This document shows, piece by piece, positions 1 through 15,009 of a stretch of 64,000 bases of DNA; positions within the stretch are counted from its first letter, which is position 1, and the number at the start of each line of letters is the position of its first letter. The notes under the pieces were generated by a model. That model was given only the letters and a program-made list of their open reading frames with translations. It ran no database searches and was not told the DNA's origin. The stretch is taken from assembly GCA_946807835.1 (NCBI GenBank), contig OX327693.1:6031501-6095500 (forward strand). The letters run 5' to 3'. Both the position numbers and the translations under genes were made by a program. The stretch comes from Ailanthus altissimus. Its lineage: Eukaryota > Streptophyta > Magnoliopsida > Sapindales > Simaroubaceae.

Positions 1-3000
1 AATATTTTGTTTCAAAGTACATTTAAAATGTTTCCTATCAAAATGTAATCCTTTGGAATTTTTGTTCTTTAAACTTATAAATGAAATTAAAGCATTTCTT
101 AATAAAAACAAGCTCAAATAGAGCATTATTTGGTGTTTTCAGGAGAAATTACATGCAATAGCCCCTCTCCATATATAATCTAAAATTACTTATATCGTCA
201 CACATCTAAAATCTAATGATATCATGTAAAAGAAAAACTAATTTCATAAATTTAAAAATAAAACCAAAAAGGAAAGTAAAATCATAAAATGCCTACATTG
301 AATATTATGTATTGTTAATGAAAGGTAAATCTTATACATACGAATTCTTGTGTGCAAATTCATGTGTCATAAAATTAACTCAACAAGTCAATGACATGAA
401 TATAAATGGAATATAGAGAAATTATTAATTTATCCTCTAATAATTATCACTTTTTTTTAACATTACACGAAGGTCTTAAAATCACTACGGATCATTTTTA
501 AAACATTAAAAGAAAATAATAATAATAATTACATTAAAATTCAGACAAAAAACTGACAATTTCTCTAAAATAATTACAAATACAATATCAATTTCACATC
601 AATGTATTTATAAACCTATAACATTAAATACATAATGCTAATCTTTGAATGAATTATCTTATGTTTGTTCGAGAAAGAAAAAAAAATCAGCTTCAGTCTT
701 TGATTTAACTAATGTATACCAAATTAATCTTTACTTCTTTTTTTTTATAAATACTCCTTTACTCCCTTTAAAGACGTTTTAGATTATTTTTTATTATCAT
801 TTTCATCTTTAGATTATGACCATTTTTATTCCTATAGAGACTGATTGAGTATTTATAAATAAAAAAAGGAGTAGAGATTAAATTGATATATATTAATTAA
901 ATCATAGATGAAATTAATATTTTTCCTTCGAAAAATCCTAATCTTCTTATGTTTGTTTGAGAAATATCATGCTATATGTTATAATGCCCCATTGATATTT
1001 GCTAGTTGCTACATACTAAATTTTCCCATATTATATAAAACATTTTAAAGTTTAAGTTGCTAATTTTCTTTTCTTAAAAAAAATTAGATGTAATATATGG
1101 CGAGGAACATGCAGACAAAGTAGGCTGCAAGTCATGGACCATAAGAATGGTATCATTTTAAAGGCTTCATCCTTTTTTCTTCTTCATTTTTTTTTTAATT
1201 TTATATATAAATATATGTATTTATAGAAATGATATAATGAATTATGTGAACTTCTAAATAACTCTTAAATGCATAATCAAATTCTGTAGCACATTGTAAA
1301 TTGTGCAAAAATTATAAAAGTTGTGAATTTATTAAACAGTAACATGTAAAAGTGTTGTTTACCATATGATGAACTATATAACTTATTAGATCATTTATAT
1401 TTATACTAGCTCATATATATATATATATATATATAAAAGAAAAAAAAAATATGGGTAGGGCAAAGACATTTCTCCAATCATTGATAGAAGAAAACAGTGG
1501 TTTCAACCTTGTCTTCTTGTTTAATCATTGCCAAAGGAATAATCATCATTTTGATACCATTTTTTCAATTTTGCTTACTTCACCTTCTACATTTTTTCTT
1601 CTCTTTCCAAATTACACTTTTGTTTCATTTAGATTTTGCCTTCTTTGGCCACATTCCACAATTTTCAATTTGGAATTAGAAACACCAAACATAACAATGT
1701 AATGTTGTGGTATGTTTCGTTTTGCTTTATTTATAGCTTCAAAATTTGTCATGGAATAAATTAAAGAAAAAAATTACATATATAATTCAGTAATTTTCTC
1801 TAATTAGATGAATATATGAAATTTAATTACATAACTCATATTTGTTTAACTATTTACCATACGATCTTAGAATCGTTCCAAATATATTATGTCATCGTTA
1901 TAGGATGCATTGTTACCAACTCATTATTTTGACCAATTTAGGGATAGTTGTGTTTGATTAATTAACTCTTTATCTATCAATGTTATGTTAATTAGTTGTC
2001 CTAACCTTCAAGAATAAGATAACTGCTAGTAATTATTTGTTGCTAACAAACAAGTGGTAATTGAAATTAGGAGTAAAATTAGAATTTAACGTGAAGGGAA
2101 GTCAAATATTAAAGTTATAAATTTATATTGGATTGGAGTTTAGTTATACGAAGATTTTAGTGTCTGTTAAAATTTTAGGAAGCCAGATCACAAAAATACT
2201 TATTTTAAAGGATAAAAATTGTAAAAATATATTATTGAATTAAAAAAATTCGAACTTAGAAGATTATAGCCAGGCTCCAACAGAGCTCTGCCCCTATTAA
2301 AATTGATCTTTTATATTACTTATAAGCTTGAGTTATAGATAAGTTCATAATGAGAAGGATGGAATTGACATGAAATATCATGAACTAAGAATAAGAATAG
2401 AACAAAACATGCATTATCAAGTTCAAAGACCTTTTGAATTGAAAGTGATTAGTGTGTTAATAAACTAGTTAATGATGGGTATTGGATGATTGTTTAAAGG
2501 AAGCTAAGTTTGTAGACTCCATTAGTGCAATCAAAATTAATATACATGTCGATTTCCTAGGGTCAAGTAATGGTTAAAGATTAATGTGTTATATGGGTGA
2601 TCCAACGATAAAGAGCATCCACATAAAACAAACAGTAATTATATCATTATTATTAGTATTACCCTTAAATATCAACATTATCAATATATAAAAGTTGAAA
2701 ACATGGATATTGAGAATTTAGTTTATATGTTAAACCTATTTCTAATATTAATTTATTAAAATATATTTAAGTTTTTAGATTATTTGATTTATTAATATCT
2801 TAATACGTCAATATTTTGTGTTCAAATTTCTACATATCAATTTTTTATCGATTAGTTTTTATATCGTCAAATTTATATTTATTTAATTTGAGGAACAGAA
2901 AGCTTTGAAATTCTAAAACATAAAGGGTTATGGCAAAATTGGTAGACCTTATATTTTGTATTGTTTAAAAAGGACTCAAATGCAGAAGTCTGTATCTTTT

Positions 3001-4328
3001 TAAAGTGGGACTTTTTTTAATTCAAATTCAACAGCCAATTTTTTTTTTATAATATCAGTTTTAACTAATGTCGAATATTAAACTTTTAAGTGTTAAAAAA
3101 TGAATATATATATATATATATAAACTCACTTACATATATATAAACTTATATATTGGTGTTGATACAACCATAGCTGCAGCCCTAAATTTTAGAGACACAT
3201 TCCAAAGTTAACAAGGCAACCTAGACTCGGCTAGAAGTTGCCATCTTCATTATGATCATCATCACCCACCTCATATGGTGCTAACATATAGAAACTTATT
3301 ACATATAAAATTCCAATAACAATAATAATGATCCCTACACATAAAGAAGATACAAAGGGTGCAAAAGTTATCTGCATTAAGCAGCTGGTAAAGTTGACAA
3401 AGTTAAGGTAAAATCTAATCACATCCCAAGTCATAATTATAATTTATAGTATCATTATTGCCTTTATCATCATTCATTTGTCTTCATCATCCATAGAAAA
3501 TATGTTGTTTGTTGGCTTTCTATTGGCAGAAGGCAGTTGATATTGAACAATGGGGATTCTTTTAATGTTATTATATTAACTTTCTGGGAATAAATGTTTT
3601 ATTCCTTGCCAAAACCCTCCAAGCTCTACCAATAACAATGGTGATAACATCAACTTCATGTATCATTAATTTAAAGTAGGAAATTATTTGTAACTTGTTG
3701 CTTAACTTTTCGGTGCATTGAAATCCCATGCTACACACTAGAAAATTAATATCACATCAAATTATGCAAACCAAATTTATTATTAATAGTGAATGAAACT
3801 AAAACCCTTTTTTTTTTAAAAATTTTCAAATAAAAAATAAAGTTTGATAGATGCAATTCTAATATCTTAAATGAGATATCTGTTCTTTTTTTTTTTCTTC
3901 ATTTTTTTTTTCTATAGAGAATTGAATTTATCTATGAATCAGGTTTCACTTTTAAAGTGGGTCTGGGAGAGCTTTATTTTTTAGTAGCAGCTTCCGGACA
4001 CTATGTTGATCCATGAGCATGAATTTGCTTTTCCAAGAAAGCTATATAGCTAGGAAGTTGGTTAAGTTCTGGTGATCTTTCTATTCTTCCATGCATATAA
4101 TTTGTTCAAGTAAAAAACAAACACTAAAATCCAATGTGAATTTCTGAAATCCTAATTTAATTTTGTGTCACCAAATCATAGAGGAAGCATGGTAGGTCCA
4201 TATTCTTGCATATGAAGATAGCAATTCACTCAGAACATAAGCTTTTTATTTAATATAAATTGGATGGATACAATACTACATATATACTAAAAAATTTAAC
4301 AAGAAAATGACCCTAAATTATAATATAT
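1..4328. other. AT-rich intergenic region left of the GRAS gene
   Basis: No convincing gene is seen here. The stretch is very AT-rich with homopolymer A and T runs and a pure AT dinucleotide run at about 1413-1435. Short open frames, such as 1451-1702 forward and 3231-3434 reverse, have low-complexity, phenylalanine-rich or hydrophobic translations with no recognisable domain. The last kilobase probably holds the promoter of the GRAS gene. A weak TATA-like AT stretch lies near 4247-4259, but I could not define a transcription start. Confidence 0.6.
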
Positions 4329-4351
4329 ACTATGGTTTTGTAAACCATAGT
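4329..4351 (+). promoter_or_regulatory. Perfect 10-bp inverted repeat upstream of the GRAS start codon
   Basis: ACTATGGTTT, a 3-base spacer (TGT), then AAACCATAGT form a perfect inverted repeat. It ends 100 bases before the ATG at 4452, so it lies in the proximal promoter or 5' leader. As DNA it could be a dimeric factor site; as RNA it could be a leader hairpin. Only the symmetry is seen; any role is inference. Confidence 0.45.
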
Positions 4352-4451
4352 TTTGTACTCGACCATTTCTGAACTCATGAAATGAAATTGAGTTTTGCAA
4401 AGCTTTTGCCTCAAGTCGCAAGGGGGGCCTCCCTGATCAATATTTCTCATC

Positions 4452-5825
4452 ATGGACATAACTCTATTCACTCCAAAAGAAACTGCACACTCTCATTTCT
4501 TGTTCTCTTCAAATCAGCAGCAGCAAAGCAATGGTGATCAGATAGCTTTAGACATGCATAGCAACAATAACAACAACAATATTCAGCCACAAAACAGCTG
4601 CCACACATCAACCAGCCGTTCATCGGACTCCGGCGAGCTGTGGGGCGCCGCCACAGCTGGTGACCATAAATGGGCATCAAAGCTTCTTAAGGAATGTGCT
4701 AGAGCCATCTCCGACAAGGACTCTAGCAAAATCCATCATCTTCTATGGATGTTAAACGAGTTGGCTTCCCCTTATGGAGATTGTGATCAGAAATTAGCAT
4801 CTTATTTCTTACAAGCTCTCTTTTGTAAGGCCACAGAATCAGGGCAAAGATGCTACAAAACCCTAACTTCGGTAGCTGAAAAGAGCCACTCCTTTGATTC
4901 AGCTAGAAAATTGATCCTCAAATTCCAAGAGGTAAGCCCTTGGACAACTTTTGGTCATGTAGCTTCAAATGGTGCAATTTTAGAAGCCTTAGATGGAGAG
5001 ACCAAACTTCACATAATTGATATAAGCAACACACTTTGCACTCAATGGCCGACTTTGTTAGAAGCCTTGGCTACAAGAAATGATGAGACGCCGCATTTGA
5101 AGCTCACTGTTGTGGTCACTGCTAGCATCGTTAGATCAGTCATGAAGGAAATAAGCCAAAGGATGGAGAAGTTCGCTAGGTTAATGGGTGTGCCCTTTGA
5201 ATTTAATGTGATAACTGGATTAAATCGCTTAGGAGAGCTCACAAAGGAAGGACTTGGTGTCCAAGAAGACGAAGCTGTCGCGGTGAATTGTATCGGAGCC
5301 TTAAGAAGAATTGCTGCAGAAGAAAGAGGGTCTGTAATCCAGATGTTCCAATCCCTAAAGCCAAAAGTTGTGACAATCGTTGAAGAAGAAGCTGATCTCA
5401 CAAGCTCTAGATATGATTTTGTGAAGTGCTTTGAAGAGTGCCTTAGATTCTACACATTGTATTTTGAGATGCTAGAAGAGAGCTTTGCCCCAACTAGCAA
5501 TGAAAGATTGATGTTGGAGAGGGAATACTCAAGGAGCATAGTTAGGGTTTTGGCTTGTGATGATGATAATAATGACAATGGTGAAGTAGAAGAAGAATGT
5601 GAGAGAAGGGAAAGAGGAAGCCAATGGGCTGAGAGATTCAAAGAAGCCGTTTTTTCTCCGGTTGGGTTTAGTGATGATGTTGTTGATGATGTTAAGGCAT
5701 TGCTGAAGAGGTACAGAGCTGGGTGGGCACTTGTTCTTCCACAAGGATCATCAGATGATTTATCAGGAATTTACTTAACATGGAAAGAAGAGCCAGTAGT
5801 ATGGGCATCTGCGTGGAAACCCTAA
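4452..5825 (+). CDS. SHR-like: SHORT-ROOT-like GRAS transcription factor
   Basis: A single-exon gene encoding 457 residues. The N-terminus (1-60) is low complexity, with runs of Q (22-25) and N (38-43). The GRAS domain fills the rest: first leucine-rich region about 75-135, the SHR-clade signature [20 protein letters not shown] at 161-180, the VHIID-type motif LHIID at 186-190 followed by [14 protein letters not shown], a second leucine-rich region about 215-285, a PFYRE-like part around 300-342, and a SAW end with W444, W451 and W455. Arabidopsis SHR (531 residues) has the same core and a near-identical C-terminus, but a longer N-terminus. SHR proteins act in the nucleus with SCARECROW, and SHR moves from stele to endodermis in roots; that role is family knowledge. 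The acidic insert at 370-385 is unusual. No introns, frameshifts or missing motifs are seen. Assignment to the SHR clade is firm; which SHR paralogue it is remains open. Confidence 0.93.
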   Translation: MDITLFTPKETAHSHFLFSSNQQQQSNGDQIALDMHSNNNNNNIQPQNSCHTSTSRSSDSGELWGAATAGDHKWASKLLKECARAISDKDSSKIHHLLWMLNELASPYGDCDQKLASYFLQALFCKATESGQRCYKTLTSVAEKSHSFDSARKLILKFQEVSPWTTFGHVASNGAILEALDGETKLHIIDISNTLCTQWPTLLEALATRNDETPHLKLTVVVTASIVRSVMKEISQRMEKFARLMGVPFEFNVITGLNRLGELTKEGLGVQEDEAVAVNCIGALRRIAAEERGSVIQMFQSLKPKVVTIVEEEADLTSSRYDFVKCFEECLRFYTLYFEMLEESFAPTSNERLMLEREYSRSIVRVLACDDDNNDNGEVEEECERRERGSQWAERFKEAVFSPVGFSDDVVDDVKALLKRYRAGWALVLPQGSSDDLSGIYLTWKEEPVVWASAWKP

Positions 5826-7105
5826 AAGATTACTGGCCAAAAGCACCATTGATGTTCTCAAAAGCACTTCAAGCTTAGCATGGCATTTAAGCACAAGTTT
5901 GAAGCCATATGTGAATCTTCAATCTTCTGATTCATGCATACTTGTAGTTTTATCTTATGTTCAACTTTTAGTTATTATGCTTTATGCTTGGGAGTTTGTG
6001 CTGCTTTTTTATTTTATTTTTTCCTTTTTCTGCTTTTAGATCATTGTTCTTGTTTGAAGGTGTTTGAAGCATATGCCTATTTTTAGTAATTAGTTTCATT
6101 CTATCTCCAATTCCCATTTGGATTGTTTGTTCAGTTTCCTTCCTCTCATCCCTTAGTGGGATTTTGTAAGAAATTATTTCATATTTATGAATTTAAGATG
6201 TAATTATTATTGGTAATCTCCATTATAGTCTTAATGAACCCCCTGCTTCTTATTTCTCTTATATGCAACTATACTCATAATTAAGAACATTTTATGCATA
6301 AGGTTTGGTGCAGCAAATGCTATGTTATATCGGTTATGATTCAGTCTCCTCATATTCAAGCTAAGTTATTGATTACTGATGGTTTGAAACTGTCTTGATG
6401 ATTACAGCTTATACCTATGTAAACAATTAAAATTAGGGTTTTTAATTTAGTATCCTACTGAAAGCATATCTAATTACATAGCTAGAAAGTTGAACTCTGT
6501 GAATCCAATAACATTCCTAACCATGCAATATGTTGTTGTGGCATATAGTCGTAGAGTTTGCGAAGTGGAAAATTACAATGCTAAATTTCAAGCTCAAAAT
6601 CTAACTTATGAAGAACCCAGATGACATGAGATATCTTTTTGTTTTTTTAATCTTTCTCAACTCTTTAGAAAATATTTTATAATGAAATTGGAAAATGTTA
6701 CAAAAGTTTTTGCTAATTAACCGAATTCATCCAAGCAAATAGAGTTAATTTATTGCAAGAAATTAAGGAGAAGAAGTTTGGTGTCCTCGATAGAAGTTCA
6801 TACCACCAACTCACCAGTTAATTAAAGATCAAGAGTCTTTTGAAATGGGGTTTTTATATTTTCTTCTGACTTTTTGTTGGTGAAAATGGCAATGAGATAG
6901 ATAGATAGGCACCTAGCACATTCATAGCAAAAGTGCAAAACTACCCTATCATCATATCCAACTTTCTATTTTTCCTTTCCAAAGTGTTTCCTTTGAAGCT
7001 TTGGCTTTGAACCTTTAACCCTACCAATTCCTCCAATCAATGATAAAATTTCTTTTCCTTTTGTTTCTTACAAAGAAAGCAAAAGAAGGAGTAACTATTA
7101 TATTA

Positions 7106-7129
7106 TTGTTGTTGTTGTTGTTGTTGTTG
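7106..7129. repeat. (TTG)8 microsatellite
   Basis: Eight uninterrupted TTG units. They lie in intergenic DNA and would read as an asparagine run on the reverse strand. Confidence 0.9.
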
Positions 7130-9918
7130 GAAAATTGAAGGGGAAAGAGAGGAGTGTATATATGAAAATAAAAATTGACATAAAGGAAAAAAATAAAAGG
7201 AGGGGGCCAAGGAAGAGACCTTGGTGGCAAACACGAAGAGTACCAACTAGATCCCATGTTTGCCTTTATGTCTAGCGATTTGAATAGCATATATTTTGCC
7301 TTTTAATTACTATTACTCTTGTTCTGACTTTACTCCAACATTATATAGTGGAAAACAACTTTCTAGATTTAGATAAGACTTTTTCCCCTATTCACTCCCC
7401 ACCCATTTCTTTTATGATACTTAATTTGTTTATCATTTCTCTTGCAATTATCGTATTCTTTTGCATCATCTCCTGCGTGTGCAAAAGCACATACATACAT
7501 ACATATAATCCATGTGTTTGCACAAAAACATGCAAAAATATTTATGGAATAAAAACTGAAAACATTCCATATCATATTGTGTTTTTCTTTTTTGTTCTAG
7601 TGAGATTTAATGAAATTTTTACCTATTTATATTTATTTTTGTTTCTAAAAGATAGAATAGTTTAGAGCAAAAAAATAAATAGGTACCGCAGGGAATAATC
7701 TAAAATGAATAATAAAAAAAAATGATTTGAAGAGTTTATTTTAAACAAAACAGGTCTTTTAGACTTTCACATTCGATTTAATCAAATGAATAATTTTTTT
7801 ATTTTTTAAATGACAATTTCAAAAAAACATACTCCTAAATTAAAAAAATAGGTTCGAAGAAATATTTGGAAAGACGGGAATATTGAGTAGCATTAAAGCT
7901 TTTTTATTAACGAAATCCCTTTTTATCAAAAATTCAAAAACAATTACGATAAATAAGACAAATAAATAATAAAATGTTGGAATAATTTGAATTAGTCTAA
8001 TTCAAAAAATAAATTAGTTTTTTTTATAATTTATTTATATTATATAATATCAAATAAAAAATTTGAAATTAAAAAAAAAGAAAAAAAAAGTAAGGAATAT
8101 TTTTCATTTCCTAATGTCTTGATTTCTCTACTATAATAAAAAAGGTACATTTTTTTATTTATTAAAAAATAAATTCAAAACACAATAGAAAGTTTAACCA
8201 TTTTTGTTTGAATTTTTTTTATTACTAGAGTGGGGATTCTTATTTTTCTCATCACCCCACCCACTTATAAATAACACAAAACTATTTTTTTTTATTTCTA
8301 AATTAAAATTAGAACTATTGAATTACAACTGATACAACGATTCTAGGTTATCAAAATATAAACTATGAAAATTTTTATTATTAAATTAAATAAAACTAAA
8401 ACCTTAAATAACTAAATAAGGCAACAAAATGGGAATCTTTCGATCTCTATTTAAATGAATTTTTATTTCTTAATTTGAATGCTTCCTAAAAGTAATTTTA
8501 TTAAAGTTGATTCTTTAAATCTCAACAATTGATTAAAAATAGATTATTATGATTTTGAGCGAAAGGCTATGATAAAATTAGTAGATACATTGCTCCTAAC
8601 AAGTAGTGCTATAGCATCTCTATTCAAGTCAAAGTGGTGGCATCAAATCTTCGAAAAAAGTATACAAAAAGTCCTCTAGTAAATTTTATTTATGATTTTT
8701 ATTTTGTATATTTTGAGAGATTTTTGCTTTTCAATTTTTAATGTATGATGTTTTCAACTTTAGAGTATATATTAACTCATATATCTTTTTTGACTGTTTC
8801 AATTAAAATTATAATTCATTTTATAATCTTATTAGTCAATGAAATCAAAAGACTATATGATTCATTAGAAAGGAAATGATAATTATGATTTATATCTAAT
8901 AGGATTATTAATCATCTATTGAATTTATCCAAGACATTTCCCATTAAGTGATTATATGAATCATTAATATTTCTTTTACGGAGCTTTTGTATTATTAATA
9001 AGATGTTTTATTTGAAAAATCAAAACAAACATTTAAGCGTTATAGCAATCAAGTGCAATTTCTACCCCAGGCTTTGCTATTTCACATTTTTTAAAACTAA
9101 ATGGCACAATCTGAAATATTAGTACCTACTCTCTAATGGTTAATAATGCACATAAATATGATGATATTAGATTATACAACTCTTTTATGTGGATCATTAT
9201 TATTCATGGCTCTTCTAGTCATTACGCTTTAAAAAAGTATAAGAATTTTTTGGAAAAATAATAATTTTTTAAATTTAAATAATTATTTTTGCTTCAGTAA
9301 AATCTAATATATGAATAAAAAAAAAGTAATGTGTTTACTAAATATTAATTTTCTTTCTGTTAAAAATTATTATAAGTATTAAGTGATTCAACAATTAGAT
9401 GATTGGAGTTATGGGATTATTAATTTAGGATTTATCATTTTAATTATAGCATTCTTTCAGTAGTAGTATGAGTTAATGGAGAATGAGAATCATATTAGTA
9501 TTGGGATAAAAGAAAAACTTGGGCATTTATTACTTAGACTATATTAAAATTTATTTGCATACTCAAACAAATATAAATTTAGGTGTAAATTTCACAATTA
9601 TGACTTTTACGGACTATTTTATAATTTGAATATGCTATTTCGATGAGTTCAATCTATTAAGAACATACATATAATAATTTGATATTATTTTCAAAGTCTG
9701 AAAACCTCCTTTGGATGATGTGAGTGAGTTTCAAAGTCAAAATTAAAGCAGCTCTTCTTTGTTAAGTGGTTCATGATCAGCCAAAGATATTTTAAATTAC
9801 GATCCACTAATTAGACTTCTTTTATTATTGTTAAAAGCAATTCAGATAATCATTTGAAAGCAGTTTTTTCTTAATCTATCTTATAATGTTTCATTAAATC
9901 AAACAAAAGCATCCTTTT

Positions 9919-9972
9919 GAGTTAACTTAATGATTTAAAATTATTGAGTTAACTTCATGATTTAAAATTATT
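9919..9972. repeat. 27-bp tandem duplication
   Basis: Two adjacent 27-bp copies beginning GAGTTAACTT differ at one base (A versus C at unit position 11). They sit in AT-rich spacer, and the small divergence suggests a fairly recent local duplication. Confidence 0.8.
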
Positions 9973-11240
9973 TTTAACTTTAAATCTAACTATTGAACCA
10001 AAGTAGATTTTTTATTATAGGGGTGAAATAACTTGTTTAGTTGCTTCTAAAGTCCAAGCCAATAATCACTATCCCTTTAGTTCATAAGGGAATATATTTC
10101 TAACTCACTACTCATCTACCTTTATTAATTAAAAAGCATATTGAATTAACAAAAAAAAAGTTAATTAAAACGAGTAAACCCCAAATCTCAAGATAAAACT
10201 CAAGATTAAGAAGCATATCTTAGAACTCATAAAATAAATGAGACAAACAACCTACACACATCTCATAGAAGAGCCAATCCTAATAGAATAGTACTACACT
10301 TATCAAATATTATCTCAAAATTTTTATTATAAATAATGTGTCAAACAATATTGAGTGAGAAATAATGTAATTGGTGATTTTCAAAGTTGCATCATTTGAC
10401 CACAAAAAATTACTTAACAAATTAATTTAAAATAAAAATTTTCAAATAATATTTAAGAAATATAACATTATTCATCTTTATATGTCTACTTGCTTATTTT
10501 CTCAATATACCATGATCTCCAAAATTTCTACCCTATTCAAAAGTAGGAAGAGAACTAAGTACATTAAGAATCTTATAAAAGGAAAAGACTTATAATTTCT
10601 ACTGAAGACATAAAATAAAGGTAAACATTAAAAAAAACACACATATATATACAAAATTCACTTTTTTATTTTAAAATATATAAATTTAACTGAAGCATAG
10701 AATGGTTATTGCTGAAATCACCACTGACATTACTTTAATTGCATTATTTTGAATGTAGGTATAAAATTTGATATCTCAATCGTGGTCATGGAAAAAGGAA
10801 ACCAATAGAGAGTGAGGAGTGGACATCGTTCTCATAATATAACAAGTGGACATTAGACAATCTCAGTTTCAATTGAGACCAAAAACTCGGGTCAACATTT
10901 TCATATTACAATTTTTTTCATCATTTAATAGCAAACTTTATATTAGAATTTTAGTGATTCAAAATTAAAATTGAGTTTGATTTTGAGTTTGACACCAAAA
11001 AAGGGTTGACACGTAGTTATAAACAAAATAGGTGCGAAATATTAAGCTAGATGAGAAGAGGGATGTGAAAACATAAATATGGACATTTTCAAATGCGAAT
11101 ATCGCAGTGTTGACTACTCAATGTTGCGTCGTCAATTTTGAAAAGCTCAATGCTGCGGCTATGGCTTTGGAATACTATAGCGTTAGTTCAAAAATTCACA
11201 TTAATGTCGGAGCAGTAAATCTCAGTGCTGCAGCGTTACC

Positions 11241-11790
11241 TGTTGGGAAAAAAACCTATTTAGGGTAAAATTGTGTGTTTAAGTTAGTTTTGGATATTTT
11301 AAGTATGTGAACTCTTATTCTAACTAAAAATAGGGTTTATAGAGACTTTCTAAATATTATATAAACCATTATAATTAATAATACATCAACAAGTGAGAGA
11401 ATAGAGAGTTAGGACAGCTCCGGCACTGGGTATAAGTGCGAAAAAGTATAATAAAATGCTTGAGCGTTGAGCATAAGCGCAAGAAAATACTCAATATATC
11501 TTTCAAGAGCTTGTCTGTTATTGTATTCATTGGGTTTCTCTTGTGAGATTCTTTATATAAAAAAATGAAATAAAAAAAGTTAGGATCTTAAGATCAACTA
11601 TAGACCTAGGCGTTTATGGCAAAACCACGTATACTATTATGCCTTGTGATTGATTGTTATCTCTATTGTGTAGTTAATCTTATTTATTCTATTCTTACTT
11701 GTAAATAAAGTTTTTTTGTAAAATGCACAGAGTGCTATAGTGCTAAATACTAGGCTAAGAGGTATTAGAGCACGTATACCCCAACGAATA
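11241..11790 (+). mobile_element. Remnant of a copia-like LTR with a primer-binding-site-like end
   Basis: The segment starts TGTTGGG, a typical LTR start. It runs through a leader-like stretch and reaches GGTATTAGAGC at 11761-11771, close to the GGTATCAGAGC match to initiator tRNA-Met used by plant copia elements. No gag or pol follows, so this would be a solo or truncated 5' LTR with a trace of internal sequence. The precise 3' LTR edge is not clear, and no target duplication was identified. Confidence 0.45.
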
Positions 11791-12030
11791 AGATTAATAC
11801 CACTACTAATTGCTAAGTGGGATAAGTGTTAAAGTTGATTTCTTGCAACACCTTCATTAATCAAACAAACAAAAATAATAAGTTTTGTTAAAGATAAAAT
11901 TGTATAAGAATAATTAAAAATTATATATACATACATAAGAATATATGCATTGCACTTCTAACACTTTCTTTTATGTTACACTTTGATAATCAATTTGTGT
12001 AACGACTTATAAAGTCTCACATTACCCACT

Positions 12031-12368
12031 TAAGGCTTGACATATGGATTAATAATATTTTTAGCACCATTCCCTCTCAAGCTAGCTTTTGAGGTGAGTT
12101 CTACTCATGAGATTATTAAAGTGGTAGCAGAGTGGTTGTTCCTCGAGGATGACCCTTATTCAAGTATTATGAGAGGATTGCTACCTGCCATGTGTGAGAT
12201 TCGCGAAGTCACTAGTCATCGTAAACGTTGGTCTTAAAAGGCAGATGGATTGTAGTGACCCATAAAATTCTCATCGTCTTATTAAGGCTTGACATGTAGA
12301 TTAATTATCCCTTGGGCACCCTCTCCCCTCAAACTAACTTTTGAGTGAGTTTTACTTAGGGAGTTGTT
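12031..12368. repeat. Diverged direct repeats of about 87 bp
   Basis: Segments 12031-12118 and 12283-12368 both start TAAGGCTTGACAT and continue with matching blocks (CCCTC..AA, CTTTTGAG, GAGTT..ACT). The stretch between them reads well as an open frame of 66 codons (12037-12237) with no known domain. This looks like decayed repeat DNA, possibly retrotransposon ends. Confidence 0.5.
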
Positions 12369-12842
12369 ACAATCTATTCCATCAAATCTAATCCATTAAA
12401 TTTTCAAAAATAAAAATTAGCCCACTAATTTTTTTTTTAAAAAGAAAAAGCAGTAATAAATCGACTCCACCTTGCACTCAAATGCTTGTTCTAGTAATAA
12501 AGTCCACACACCATCGACCTTAATTAGAGATTCTCGTTAGAGTAATGTAAATATGTTTTCTCTTTTTGCAAAGACTTTCAACTTTATGTATAGGACATTC
12601 TTTTATTCCATTGGTAGAAGTATGTGTGAGCGTGTATAAGTGTACAAGTAATGTATGATTTCGGTAGGTGTCTCATGTAATATCAATGTTAAAAAAATCG
12701 ACCCGACGTGTTATATAAATGTCCCATTTTGCTTTAATTAGGTTATCATTTTGCAATAATCATCACCCAAGAAAACAATTCCATTCAATTTCCAAAAAAA
12801 TAGCAGCCAAAAAAATAGTAACAACCAAAGCTTCCAAAACAT

Positions 12843-13078
12843 ATGGCCCAAGTTAGTAATTTGAAAAACCCAACCCCGAACACTGAAGCAAAGCCCCGGA
12901 TAAGAACTAAAACGTAATTACAAAAATAGACCAGGGTCAAAATAGGAAAGTGAACCCATAAATTTCTAGGGTTTATAATCAGCAGCTATATATAAAATTA
13001 AAAGCTCCAAACAGAGCTAGGGTTTGGGGGCGTGCTTATCATTATACAATTAGTGGAGCTAAACCTCAACGAAATATA
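12843..13078 (+). promoter_or_regulatory. RPL38 promoter and leader
   Basis: The region carries the usual plant ribosomal-protein promoter parts. A GGCCCA site II-type element is at 12845-12850. Telo-box sequences TAGGGTTT occur at 12967-12974 and 13018-13025. A TATA box, TATATATAAA, is at 12987-12996. If the TATA box is used, the leader is roughly 50-60 bases and the second telo-box lies at the transcript start. Site II plus telo-box is the known signature for genes expressed in dividing cells. Confidence 0.65.

Positions 13079-15009
<1,931 letters not shown>

Larger units (their letters stand above)
5826..11240. other. 3' flank of the GRAS gene and AT-rich intergenic DNA
   Basis: The first few hundred bases are the likely 3' UTR. 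Beyond that the sequence is AT-rich spacer with poly-A/T tracts. Open frames such as 7348-7665 forward and 7021-7290 reverse translate to low-complexity, phenylalanine/isoleucine-rich or asparagine-run sequence, and I do not regard them as genes. A trinucleotide microsatellite and a 27-bp duplication are listed separately. The part from about 11090 to 11240 is less AT-rich and may belong to the repeat that follows. Confidence 0.6.

Noticed and set aside
1451..1702. Open frame of 83 codons left of the GRAS gene
   Set aside because: Translation is phenylalanine- and serine-rich low complexity, with an overlapping frame of similar quality and no domain.
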